This document shows, piece after piece, positions 25,159 to 35,489 of a stretch of 64,000 nt of DNA. The notes under the pieces were generated by a model. That model had not been told where the DNA came from. It searched no databases and was given only the letters and a program-made list of their open reading frames with translations. A program made the translations under genes and the position numbers. This DNA is from Neolentinus lepideus HHB14362 ss-1 (lineage: Eukaryota > Basidiomycota > Agaricomycetes > Gloeophyllales > Gloeophyllaceae). Location of the stretch: contig KV425584.1 in the NCBI GenBank assembly GCA_001632425.1, forward strand, positions 20,069 to 84,068. The letters are read 5' to 3'. The number at the start of each line of letters is the position of its first letter. Within the stretch, counting starts at the first letter, position 1.

Positions 25159-26067
25159 CTATACGGAAAGATGGAACCCTCCCTGGTTGTCGAATATATT
25201 CGACAACAGCGTAGCCAAGTCGTCAACCTCCGGTGAATTGCGCTGGCTGACCTGGATATCGGAGTTCCATGGCGGCCGTTCTTCCATGGGCAAATACTTG
25301 GCACTTCTCCTGCGTTGAAGGGACTTCTTCGTGGGCCGAGTGATGGGACCGTATTGCGCCTTTGCCTTGGAAGCAGGTCCCCGCGAGCCAGAGGAGGTAT
25401 CGCAGTTTAGATGCGCAAGTGGCACGCCTCCCAGGCTCAAAGATGAATAGCGGCCTCTCGTTGGCGTCGTAGGGCATGTAGTCGGACTTGATGCATCAGG
25501 AGAAGGATACGTGGATGAAGGGTACGACGATATACGGGCGGTTTCTTCGTCGTCGTCCGATGCGAATGGATTGAACCCGAATCCGCGGTGGCCGTCAAAC
25601 TCGAGTCGTCCAACCCCCCACGCGCTTGCATCTTCCGTTGCCCGACTGTGCCACCCACTTTTCTCTTCGGTTTCCCTCCGCGCTACAATATCGTCACTCA
25701 ATTGGTGCCTCCAAGAGTCCTCAGTAACGTCGAACGACGGCGCTGTGGCTTTAGTTGGGCCGGTGAATGGTGCAAGATCCCAGTTATCGATATCAATCCA
25801 TGCTGGTGTGGCATCCCACTGAACAGGCTTTGGTTGATGGAATGGACATAGATTTGTGGTATCTGCTTCTGAGCCACCATTGTTAGCGGTCACGAGAGAT
25901 GTTGTGGGTGTGGCGTTCATGACGAGGGTACGTCGCGATGGCGCGTCATCCACCTCAGAGACGCAAAATGACTCGTCATCAAGCCACAATGGCTTTTGAA
26001 AGGTTCGTTGAGGCTTGGGGTGGTAGAGAGGGCAGATAGACGGGGGTTCATTGAACGCGTCCGCCAT
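25159..26067 (-). CDS. Cassette gene A, open copy, 302 aa (unknown function)
   Basis: Single open frame of 302 residues, starting MADAFNEPPSICPLYHPKPQ. Conserved with the decayed copy at 17,962-18,700. The shared elements are a KPQRTFQKPLW motif (about residues 17-27), a second CPFHQPKP box, a WDATPAWIDIDNWDLAPFT segment, and FDGHRGFGFNPFASDDDEE. The C-terminal half is Ser/Pro/Thr-rich with an RRRSAKYLP basic patch, so it looks largely disordered. No signal peptide or membrane segment. The two Cys/His/Pro-containing boxes (CPLYHPKP and CPFHQPKP) look like an internal repeat. It is followed 372 bases later by gene B on the same strand. Function unknown; conservation of motifs between copies is the main evidence that it is or was a gene. 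Confidence 0.6.
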   Translation of the reverse strand: MADAFNEPPSICPLYHPKPQRTFQKPLWLDDESFCVSEVDDAPSRRTLVMNATPTTSLVTANNGGSEADTTNLCPFHQPKPVQWDATPAWIDIDNWDLAPFTGPTKATAPSFDVTEDSWRHQLSDDIVARRETEEKSGWHSRATEDASAWGVGRLEFDGHRGFGFNPFASDDDEETARISSYPSSTYPSPDASSPTTCPTTPTRGRYSSLSLGGVPLAHLNCDTSSGSRGPASKAKAQYGPITRPTKKSLQRRRSAKYLPMEERPPWNSDIQVSQRNSPEVDDLATLLSNIFDNQGGFHLSV

Positions 26068-26895
26068 AACAGGGTTCGTTGTTCCCCATCGTTCGTGCTT
26101 TATCTGAGAAGCAAACTGAGCTATCCAAGATAATAAATCAATAACAAGGATAGCACACCTTCAAAATCTTGTCGATCAAAGTTTCGTGCAGGCCAGTTCG
26201 GGCTATAGCGACATCTTCATCTACTGTGGCGGCAATGGCTGTGGACCATCGTTCCTGCCTTATCTGACATCCAACCTCAACATCTCCGGACGTGGCTTCG
26301 ATGAGAAACGCGACAAACCTTCAATATCTTTTCGATCAAAGTCTTTGACGCGTCCGTTTGAGCTGGAGTGTGCTGTTCTCGCATTGTGGCGGCGATCGAC
26401 GAGTTATTGGCGACGTCAAGGCGTACATCGTGGACCGGTGATGCGCTAGTGTTGGGGAGTACTTGTTTAATCCACTTTAGGCAGACCATGATGTGCAGAT
26501 AGGTACAAGAGGTGTGACTCGCGAAGGTAGCAGAGAGGTAGGGTTAATGAAGCGCGTCGGTGGCCACAACTTATCCGGCCTCGATGGGCCGTGGGCGCCT
26601 ATTTCCCCTTTTAATCGCGAGACAACCACCCTTCATGGCGATGATTCACATCGTCCTCTTGGACGACTAGAATCAAACCTCATTGTGGGTCTGATTTTTC
26701 ACGTGGATAGTACGTTTAACTGACAGTACACTGGTCGCCTAGCGCGAGTGCTCAGGCGGCGTTCACACGTGCTTCTCGAAGACCAGCATGCAATATATAT
26801 TATTCTCCTCACAAGACGGGTGATGTGCAATGCATGATAGTTCTTCGATCTACCGGAACCGCGCAAATTGCGATCCCTCACTAATCAAGACAGCC

Positions 26896-27859
26896 TCAAT
26901 CGTAGAACACCAATCCTCTTAGTTCGATGGACTCTCTGAAAGGCGCATCAGAAGGAGTACTGGGATCTTCGAAGGCCGTGTGGGGTGTGAACTTCGCGAC
27001 GCCATCCTTCGAATCAAAACTGAATATTTTGTCAGCGCGGGTTAAATGTTTTCGATATTGAAGTTGGCCTCTCACCATTTGATCAGCACGAATTCGTCTG
27101 GCTCCATTCCACGCAAGTATTTCCACTTATGCTCCGGGTTGTACTTCACGCCCATGGTCTCCCCGACGTAGGTGGTAATCCTCAGTTCACTGGGCACGAC
27201 ATCTCCTCCGTCCTCAGCGTTTACGCTCCTGAAGTCGCAGAAGGCTAGCGGCCAATCCAGCGCAGCGTGCCTTATTGGACGCCGCAGGTTAATGATCTGG
27301 AAGCGCCTTCGAAGCGCAGCTTCTGCGTCTGCTGGAGGGAGGTGACGGTGGACACGAGTGATCGCCGCACCAGAGCTCTGGTCGACATGCACAGTTCCTG
27401 CAGGTTGGCGGCGGGTGTTGGAGCCTGCAGCGCGCCAGTCGCTATCCGTATCCGGGACCCTGCGCCGCACAGCTGGACGGGAATAGCACACGTGAGAATT
27501 TTTCCGGGTGTATTAATCGTGATCTGCCACTCACTATGATCGAATAGTACCACTTGGCTCGCACCAGTCAGCTTCTTGATGAGCTCGACACTCTCTGGGT
27601 AATACTCCTCTCGGATCTTGTCATCATCAGTAAACGATGTATGCTTGCTGGCATGCTTATAGAACTGGAAGCTGTTCTTGTGCAAGGTGTGCTCCGACTC
27701 CCTCCCGCGCATATTCTCGAGCTCGACTTCTTGCTGCTCCAGTGTATAATTCCTTTCCAGAAGCTCCTCCTTGTTAGGACTCTCTACGACAGCCCGGTAT
27801 GGCTTAGAACCATCCTTAGGCGGAACTAAATAATTGAGCTTGGCTGTTGCAATCGACAT
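26896..27859 (-). CDS. CmcJ/AsaB-like hydroxylase/desaturase
   Basis: Probable member of the CmcJ / AsaB / 'GA4 desaturase' family of small oxidative enzymes found in fungal secondary metabolism. Three exons (27,859-27,535; 27,472-27,076; 27,019-26,896) close in phase to 281 residues, the usual length of the family. Family signatures: AVVESPNKEELLERNYTLEQ at the start, VHVDQS in the middle, RRFQIINLRRPI, ALDWPLAFCDFRSV, GETMGVKYNPEHKWKYLRGM, then DEFVLIKCFDS, HTAFEDPSTP, and the end RGLVFYD. His and Asp of VHVDQS are candidate metal ligands by analogy with related iron enzymes. No core synthetase is adjacent, so the substrate is unknown. The first position of the family's LWRPI motif is Arg here rather than Trp. 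Confidence 0.9.
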
Positions 27860-28011
27860 TGTGTTTCGCGTAGATCGGTGAGTCTGTGTGTAAAAGTGTG
27901 CAAGGTGACCGCCACTTATATATGTCGGGTCACATGACGTGCTCAGATTACTTATAGCGCGATCCGTAGCTCATTCTTTGGCTTACTCCTGCTTCGTCGA
28001 GGTCATTACTT

Positions 28012-28037
28012 AGAAGCATTTCACAGAAGCATTTCAC
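28012..28037. repeat. 13-base tandem duplication
   Basis: The unit AGAAGCATTTCAC occurs twice head to tail, upstream of the CmcJ-like gene. It may be accidental or a duplicated regulatory site. Confidence 0.5.
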
Positions 28038-28125
28038 TGAAACGAGTTCGTTGAGTGAGTGTTTACTTCTGCCCGAGAAACTCTGGTTCCCGATCTTCGA
28101 TGATTCATGACCATACTCAATCGCC

Positions 28126-28969
28126 TTCCGAGACTGTTGAGAAGGTAATCATATGCCATTGACGCCTTTCAAGGTCTTGCACTGCACAGTCCAGCCAGAA
28201 TTCTTGGAATATCATCTTTACCAACTGTTATGCAATGACGTGCACCGGCACTGAAGCAAGGTTCGCCATCCGAACTAAAGTATAGAATGTTAGGGCATTG
28301 GCTTCAAGCTGGGGATACGTTTCACGCAAGTGCTTTGCTCGGTAGACGGTGCCAAGCTCCAACCCGAGTGGTTTTGGGTCGTCCATGTCAGGATCAAGAA
28401 AGATTGTTGCTAGTGTGATAAAACTCCTGTCGCTATGAATATCATACTACTAATGTATGCAAACAACAGAACAATCTGAAATAGCCCAGGTTTGCACGCT
28501 TGTGAACAGTGAATATGAGAATGCCAGTACTAGGGAGTACTTGACCTTAACAGGTCCAACTCGATGCCAAAGACGCACGACGTCAATGGTTGTATGTCCA
28601 TTGTCAGATAGAACGGTGGTATGATACACAACCATTGTTACTCACGGCGTCCAGGCGGTTTTCGGTCATCCTCTCAATGTGAAGCATTGCCTTCTGGGAC
28701 CATCAGTCATACCGAGGGGAGTATTGAAGGTGTTCTATATATAGCTGCATTGTCTTCGGAGGCGTCGAAGACTCGGTGTCGGCGTTGTAGTCATTAAGGC
28801 CAGTTCTTTCCTCTACTTGTGACAAAGCTGGCTATTAACTGAACCTCAGTGATGCCTCGTATAGCTGTATTGGAATGGTTCTTACACATGAGGCACGGTC
28901 GCGCTTTTCAACACTCCGCCTAGTTTCATCTACCTCCATGGGATGATCCTCGTCACCCGTCACCTCCAT
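28126..28969 (-). CDS. Hypothetical multi-exon gene, possibly decaying
   Basis: A series of minus-strand open stretches that look coding. Start MEVTGDEDHPMEVDETRRSV at 28,969, ending at a GTAAGA donor. Then YNADTESSTPPKTMQLYIEH; then MLHIERMTENRLDA followed by GTGAGT; then VKYSLVLAFSYSLFTSVQTW; then ITLATIFLDPDMDDPKPLG and LELGTVYRAKHLRETYPQLE and NALTFYTLVRMANLASVPVH. Last is a final block with MIFQEFWLDCAVQDLERRQW and a stop. Two of the joins do not close in phase with normal GT...AG introns, so either my splice choices are wrong or the gene carries recent lesions. Function not recognised. Confidence 0.45.
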
Positions 28970-29146
28970 ACTCACCCATAGCTTGGCCCTGACGAATGTA
29001 ATCCTTCCTTCTAATGTCGCCGCCCATAGTGCACAAGCGAGCTACTGCCGTGGTCTTTGTGATACCCATTTGTGCCACCTGGCTAGTAGGCTTGCTGTTC
29101 TGTGTAGTACCTTGGATGTGTCTATTGATAACGATCAGCCAGGAGA

Positions 29147-29191
29147 GGTGGCCTACATCACCGTCGGCGACGCGTCCGACGCGTGGATCTG
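29147..29191. repeat. 45-base repeat, copy 1
   Basis: About 45 bases nearly identical to 30,980-31,024, same orientation. The core contains two 9-base units, GACGCGTCC and GACGCGTGG. Read on the minus strand both copies give HASDAS(P/Q)TVM followed by TAG, so they may be the conserved ends of two related genes. Confidence 0.7.
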
Positions 29192-29390
29192 TACCAGCGC
29201 GGATAATCGCCTTAGAGCTCCCGTGGCCGGCGATGAGCGCCTGATGGTGGGATGCTGCTGGCGTGGATCGATTTTGGTTGGCGAAGTACAGAGACGGTCG
29301 TGGTGGAACCGTCTCTTGCCGCTCGCTAAGGTCGGTTGTCACTGGTTCCAGTCTGAAAGTACAGTCAAACCTAGAGACCAAGTCTCAGTG

Positions 29391-29573
29391 TTAATTCAAG
29401 TGACAAGGTGTGCAAGAAGGGAGACATACGTCGTCGAAGTCACAACTTCCATTAGAGCTGCCCGAGCTCACCAAGGTCATGCTGACCGTATACTCCACAT
29501 TACCTTGGCGTACTAAAAGTTGTCGATCAACCGTCTTCAGGAGGTATTTTTCAGGCGTTGGTACAACATTCAC
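29391..29573 (-). pseudogene. Protein-like exon, gene not resolved
   Basis: This minus-strand frame starts MNVVPTPEKYLLKTVDRQLL and runs into EYTVSMTLVSSGSSNGSCDF, ending at a GTATGT donor. It reads like the start of a small beta-rich protein. The next acceptor downstream (TCTCTAG) does not close the phase with the following open stretch (FRLEPVTTDLSERQ...). It is either a broken gene or a mis-set join. The 45-base repeat with the HASDASPTVM end lies 200 bases further on. Confidence 0.3.
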
Positions 29574-30498
29574 CGCTCATTTCTTGGCAGACAGGGCGTC
29601 TTGAGCTTGAATGCTGACGTATGTAAATGAAGAGCTCATACGCCAGACTCCCTGGGACGTCTTCGTGTTCTAAAGAGACAAATGGCCAAATGCCTCGTCT
29701 TGGTGATGGGATCGCGGCATTTGCGGAGGCGTAGGATGTGATTGAAGCTTTAAGCCCATGTTCTGATAAGGTAGTTTTGATATCATATTCATTATGTCCT
29801 TTACTTGCTGACGGTTCGTGTTAACCGAAGGCTACAACACTTCGATCTAAGCCAAGCACCACACTCCTAGCTTATGCGATGAGATGGGTGGCATAGTGGG
29901 CTGTTGCATGTAGCTAGACTACTATTTCGTGGCTTTTGGCATTCCGTGCCTATAGTAAGTCACCGACTACTAGTACTATTCAATAGTAAATATTTGCCAG
30001 CGAAAGTAAATCAAGGCAAGCGGAAATTCCGAGCGATAATTTATTGAACGCCCGGGAGCCGGGCCGGAGAAAACCCACAACGTTTGATTTTGTTTTCGAA
30101 GTCTACTTGTTTCAAAGGACGAGCCTGGTGTCTTAACTTCATCACACTTCAGGGGCCTTGGATGAATATTCAGGAAGTACATCTGGGCTTCTGCATGCTC
30201 CTGTGATATGTCTGTTGTCTCCCTTTGAAGAGCCAACAGTCAGACGAAAGGCGGGCGAAAGACACATTCTGCTGATGGGATACGAAATATATGAACTGGC
30301 ACACCCATTTCTTCACTCACAAATCCATCTATCACTGCCCACACATCGCGATAGCAACCTAAGGACCACAACTCGATGTTGTCCTTAAGCGAGCCGGACC
30401 TAGTGTTGATGTTATTTGGATCAGGGATAGGATGCCGATCGAGGGAAAATCACGCATACTTTGTTGAATCCTTGTCATCATTCCATGCCATCATTCCA

Positions 30499-30918
30499 TT
30501 ACAATCCCTCATCAACATCCATGTCCATATCCTGGTTAGACATGTTATGCATCTGGTGCTGCTCTCCGCCTAAGGCCCAAAGTGGCTCTGTACTGCTGTG
30601 CCGATGGATAAAAGTCAAAGCAGCTTTGGAAGTCGACACCTGTGATGGGAGGTCTTGCATAGGCCAACAGGAGATGCGGGGTTGTCCATTTAGAAGGCTT
30701 ATCCCCACCGATCTGGCCTGTTCGATTGGGCAGGAGAACTGGAACTCATATTCTGCCTGGTTGTTCGGCTCGCTGCCAGGGTTTGTCATTGTGGTATTTC
30801 GAGAATTCATCTAATGACAAAATCAGTGGTTAATCTAGGGAATAAGGTGTTCACTCACATTGGCGAGTATCCCTTTGTCACGATGACCCCTCACTTCCGA
30901 CTTGCCCCAGCCTTTCAT
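30499..30918 (-). CDS. Small hypothetical protein, 123 aa, two exons
   Basis: Unrecognised. Exon 1 (30,918-30,859) encodes MKGWGKSEVRGHRDKGILAN and ends at a GTGAGT donor. A 48-base intron ends GTCATTAG. Exon 2 (30,810-30,499) continues in phase with MNSRNTTMTNPGSEPNNQAE and ends at a stop after DMDMDVDEGL. The middle contains PRISCWPMQDLP and a SKAALTFIHRH segment; the tail is Met/Asp-rich and acidic. No signal or membrane segment. The good splice sites make it credible, but nothing identifies the family. Confidence 0.5.
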
Positions 30919-30979
30919 GCGTCGCTATCAACGAAATATCAGTAGGCGATACTGTGTACAATGTCACTAGGGACTCGGA

Positions 30980-31024
30980 GGTGGCCTACATCACCGTTTG
31001 CGACGCGTCCGACGCGTGGGTCTG
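30980..31024. repeat. 45-base repeat, copy 2
   Basis: Partner of 29,147-29,191. On the minus strand it ends an open stretch (about 31,140-30,980) containing KQIFTDQNDIVYATKAFPVQ and ALQLVDVKSGALQ, then HASDASQTVM and a stop. That stretch looks like the last exon of an unidentified gene. Confidence 0.65.
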
Positions 31025-31728
31025 AAGTGCCCCTGACTTAACGTCGACCAGTTGTAAAGCTTGAACCGGGAAAGCTTTGGTGGCATACACGATGTCATTC
31101 TGATCCGTGAAAATCTGCTTGATAATCGGTTTCACCATAGCGGACGCGAAAGTTGAAACTGTTCAGAATAAACCGCGAGATTGGCGGTAAAGACGCGGTG
31201 GTGGAAGTGAAAGACGCGTCGGTTTGCAAGTGCCTCCGGCGAACTCCGTGCATGTGCACAACAATTACCCGTTTTTGTATGTCTTTGTACTCTAACCTAC
31301 TGGTCATTGACGCTAACGATACAGTGTAGAATTGTGCAACTACCGTACGCGAAGCTCGAGGTATTCGGAAGCGCCGGTCATCAAGTATGGTACCTCATAC
31401 CTTGAGCGTGCATCACTTAACTGAGGCCCCAGTACTTGGGTAGTCCCAATCTCAACTGATTTTTGGGTGAGAGGACCTCACAGTAATATTCGAGTGCCAT
31501 TTATGTCTGCCGCATTGGAGGACGTTGCATACTGAGGAATCAATATTACCTTGACCCTTGCACCTAGGAAACGGTACAGTTCACTGTCTGATGTTCCCAA
31601 TAATATATCTCGAGGTCCGATACGGCTGCAGGTAGGATAGATAAAGTGTACACGTACAAGATATTAAGCCGGAGAGAGATATTCAAGCTTCAAGCATCCT
31701 AGATTACAATAGACAGCGAGGTCGTGCA

Positions 31729-33620
31729 TTACCTGCCACCCCTTCTTGTCTTCTTCTTCGGAGGTTCATCTTCGTCATCATCCGACACTCGTTTCGTACC
31801 TTTCTTGGGCTGCGCTCTCTTCCTTTCTTTAACAGGCGGTTTCTTCTCTTCGCCCTCGGCTTCGTCTTCCGACGCAAACGGATCATCTTTCGGAACCTTC
31901 TTGGGCTGCGCTCTCTTCTTTTCTTTAACTGGCGGTTTCTTCGCTTCGTCCTCGGCTTCGTCTTCCGACGCAAACGGGTCATCTTTCGCAGCTTTGACGG
32001 AAGACTTCAACTTCGGCGCTGGCTTCTTCCCCTTCGCCGGAGCAGGGGCAGGAGCGGGCTTCGATTCCTCGTCGTCGGCGTCGGAGGCAAAGAAATCATC
32101 CTGGCCGGCTTTCTTCTTTAAGTTGGGCTTCGGTTTTTCTTTAGCAGGCGCAGTGTCCTTAGCTTTCTCCCCGTCGTTCTGCAGCGTTTTTTCGTCGCCA
32201 TCCTTCTTCTTATCGTCGGCCGAGGGTTTGGATGAACCAAGTTCGGCAAAGAAGGCGTCTTTGAGTTCCTGGCAGCGAGGTGCGATTAGGAGCCAATTTG
32301 CTGGGAGAAAGAATGTAAGGAAAGCGGTACGCACTTTAATCTCCGAATCTTTCATCAGGCTTGTGTTTTTCCATACCTACGCAGGAACCGTCAGCTAGAT
32401 AAGGTGACGAATTCCTGATCAACGTACTGTAGATGGGATGCCACTGGGGTGTTTGCTGTCGATCCCTGTTGTCGTGGGCAGCATTAGGAAGTCTGGGGCG
32501 ATTGCATGGAGTGTTGCGGTACTTACCAATTGCGGTGTATAGATCCGACTTCACTCCACTTAGGTTCAACCCGTGGTTTCGCAAGAGTATTTTCATGACC
32601 TGATCTTTGTTAATCACATCACGCGGGACCAAGCAACCAGATATTGACTAACCACTCGAACAGCTTCCTCGTCGTACACGTCAGGCATGTAGAGACATAG
32701 TACGTGCTGGTAATTCGGTGTGTCAGTGCGTGGAGACGTGGCGACTTTGGCAAGGTGTGCTTGAGTGGGCGCTAGGGGACCGGAGACGAGTGAAGCTTGG
32801 AGCAAGTTTTCAGTGGAACGTCAGAGGAAGTACAGAAGAAAGAACGTACTAGCCAGCTTGGTCCATATTTGGTCGACTTTGTCCGAAGGGGCGAAGATTA
32901 ACCTATGGTTTACTCAATATCCCGCGCCGCGGCAGGAACAGTAGACCGCACCATTTGCCAGAGACAAAATTGTGCTTTGTCGAAATGGCTTTGAGCTTCT
33001 CGGTCGCTTCTGCTTGAACCTAGACAGAACAAAGCGTGAACAGGCTGAGTATGGATGAAGGGCGATGTTACCTCTTCACGCAGCTCCTTTTTGCTTCGAG
33101 CGCCCGTTTTCTTGTTCGAACGTGTGGGGATAGAAGAGTCATTCTAACAAGGTGCATGAGTTATCAATTCCGCAATCAAGAATTTGCCTAGATGTACCTT
33201 TATCTTCTCGACCTTCTCTGTGATTTCAGCCACTACAAATCAGCATCAATTACCAACCACCTCGACACGCGCAGACAAAAATGCACACATATTTCAGATG
33301 CTTCATTAATTGCTGCTCCGCGGTCACCGTCTTCTTTGGGTACATCCGAGCCCTTGACCCATATCCACTAATCAACGAAGATGATCAGCACGTATCTTAA
33401 ACAGCCTATGCTCCTTGGTCTTACAGGCTTGGTACCGTCGTCCTGCACCATGGAAGGCCTATACTGAAGGAAGTATTAGAGAACTCAGGCTTGATTGACC
33501 TAGAAGGACTGGAAGCGCCTACTTTCGCTAGGAATTCGTTCAGCGGCAAGACGAGTCCGCGGACCAGAAATATGTATATGACTCTGGGATGGTGTCATCT
33601 TCGCGGTCCGTTTTGGTCAT
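31729..33620 (-). CDS. DUF1917 (BLES03/UPF0696-like) protein with repeated charged tail
   Basis: Conserved eukaryotic protein of unknown function. About ten short exons can be followed on the minus strand. Start candidate ATG at 33,620 (MTKTDREDDTIPESYTYFW; the join to exon 2 is uncertain). The following core pieces have normal splice sites: EKLKAISTKHNFVSGKW, LIFAPSDKVDQIWTKLA, SLVSGPLAPTQAHLAKVATS, YQHVLCLYMPDVYDEEAVRV, VMKILLRNHGLNLSGVKSDL, GIDSKHPSGIPSTVWKNTSL and MKDSEIKELKDAFFAELG. The last exon carries a 170-residue Lys/Glu/Pro-rich tail. In it a 32-residue unit (KDDPFASEDEAE..., ...KKRAQPKK) is repeated twice, with a looser third copy before it. The tail ends KKKTRRGGR, a likely nuclear targeting patch. 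Family membership is from memory of conserved motifs. Confidence 0.75.
31795..31986 (-). repeat. In-frame tandem coding repeat, 2 x 96 bases
   Basis: Encodes two copies of a 32-residue unit beginning KDDPFASEDEAE and ending KRAQPKK plus a short spacer. DNA and protein are nearly identical between units, suggesting a recent duplication within the tail. A looser related unit (QDDFFASDADDEE) lies just upstream in the protein. Confidence 0.85.
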
Positions 33621-34343
33621 AGTTTCCGTATGATTTCACTAGTGAAGCGGAATGTAATAAGACAGTAACAGGTCAGGTGTGGCAATTCAGAAAGACGAGC
33701 ATGAAGAACCACAGCCACAGGCGCGTCCGAACGCGCCATCTGTGGCGTGAGACATGTATGGTCGAGACCGGCGTCCGTCTTGTATGTCGCGTACTATATA
33801 AGGTGTTCTGCCGTTTTTTGAAAGGCGTAACTTGCTTTTTACGAATGTGTACTGCTACTAATAACGCCAGAATTCTGGTGGCATTTGCGGTGTCTCGCCA
33901 CATCGCGTCTCGTGACCAGTGCACATTCTCACGAATCTCCTCTACTGGTGCCCGGCCAAGGATTTTTGCTACCTCTCTTACTTCAGCTGTGCAGCCTAGG
34001 TGGGAAGCTTTTCCTGGGTTTCCTTAAATATCATATGATGCCTCTATGCCTCAATCTCTGTCAAGACTGCCTGCTATTCGCGAGTACTTTGTTAGATGGT
34101 AACAGGCCGGTATTGGGTGTGCATGCTCTCAGCTATAGGCAGGACTCTTCAGGGCTCGATGAAGGTGATCTCTTCCCTCCAGCAGAATATAGCTGAATAC
34201 AGCTTGGTAGGAATCAGGCTCGTCAGGTAGCGTCTTCCGTATCTTCTTGTAGGATCTGAAACATATCGAAAATCTATGACTGCAGCTGCTATATCTTCGA
34301 TAGGACGCCATCGCCAGCCATCGCTGCTTTGCGTCAATTCACT

Positions 34344-35174
34344 CTACTCGCCTCCCTTCTCTTTCCCTGTGGGACGTAATGTACTCCATCGCTTCACCGT
34401 CCCCGTGTTTGTATCAATGACTCTTCTGGCAAAATCTGATGTTCGCATCTGCTTGACAAGTTGTTTGGTCTCGGGACTTTCAATTACTGGACTGTCATGT
34501 CCTCTTGAAACCGACGCCGATCTCGACGACGGATACTCGATGTCCTCTTCATCCGAGTGCACTCCGAGACGTGGATCGCCGTCGGGTGCGTTCCCTGGGC
34601 ATACGCTTCTGCGCCATTCATCCACCCTATGGGACAAGCTGTCTCTGCGTGGCTCAGCTGTCGCAGGATCAGAAGTTGCGTTCCGCTTGGGAGACTCATC
34701 GTATCTGGGTAATAAGCTGACGTACCGCTCAGACCTTCTTCGTATTCCATGGTCTGGTCCTCCTCTTCCTCCTTGATTCTGTGCTCAACCGCTGTCTGCT
34801 CATCGCCTCCTTGTGCCGGCTTCCTCCGACGAGGTGATGCGGATAGCGGAGTTTCGAAGTAAGATTCGTACCTGTCAAGCCACACAGTAATCTTTGATCT
34901 CTTCACCTGCAATCAGACAAGTGGTACGCACAGCGGCAAGCTAACCCCCTGTAATACGACGCCCTGCGGGTGTTTCTCCAGCAGTTGGTCGATTATGACG
35001 TGCGTCTTCTGGTTAGCTTTTATGCGGTGCAACTGCGGATCTGTGCATTGTACTCTGAGTCTCCTTCAACTCACGACACGGAGTGCTCACCTTGGCCACA
35101 TGCTGCAGATTCGCACGCTGCAGTTGGATGAGATCGTTCCGCGTCATAGGATGCTCTGATTGGATAGTGGTCAT
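34344..35174 (-). CDS. Hypothetical charged protein, spliced
   Basis: Unrecognised protein. Start at 35,174 (MTTIQSEHPMTRNDLIQLQR, then ANLQHVAK at a GTGAGC donor). Next exon LHRIKANQKTHVIIDQLLEK HPQGVVLQG in two parts, GTTAGC donor. Then VKRSKITVWLDRYESYFETP and an acidic stretch EEEEDQTMEYEEGLS ending at a GTACGT donor. The last exon has RRDSLSHRVDEWRRSVC, SDEEDIEYPSSRSAS and ETKQLVKQMRTSDFARRVID, and ends at TGA at 34,344. The join into the second exon depends on which AG is used. Composition suggests a mostly disordered nuclear protein; inference only. The next gene upstream is the tRNA, then another unknown Ser-rich gene on the same strand. Confidence 0.6.
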
Positions 35175-35489
35175 GGCATAGAGTTCAGCTGGAGGTTGTT
35201 TTGAATTTCTTGGGGCAAGGAGGTTCAAGAGGTGGAGGCGATGCGCAGTCGATGATAGACGCGGTACAATGGCACTCCAATCCGTAAAATGCACCTATTT
35301 ATCTGCACCGCCGGTGTCTTTGAGCCACCCTTAGTCGCAGGTTTCTTAATGTAGTTGCAAGTTTGACGGCTGTACAGCAATTGACTGCTTTGTCCCGTTG
35401 TCCTCGAGGCGGCCTTGTGCTGGAACACCGAAATAGTGTACTCCAGCTAAATAATTATATAATTACACAAAGCGTCATAGAAGTCATAT

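Noticed and set aside
31724..32398. 224-codon plus-strand frame rich in Ser and Phe
   Set aside because: Exact antisense shadow of the Lys/Glu/Asp-rich tail of the DUF1917 protein.
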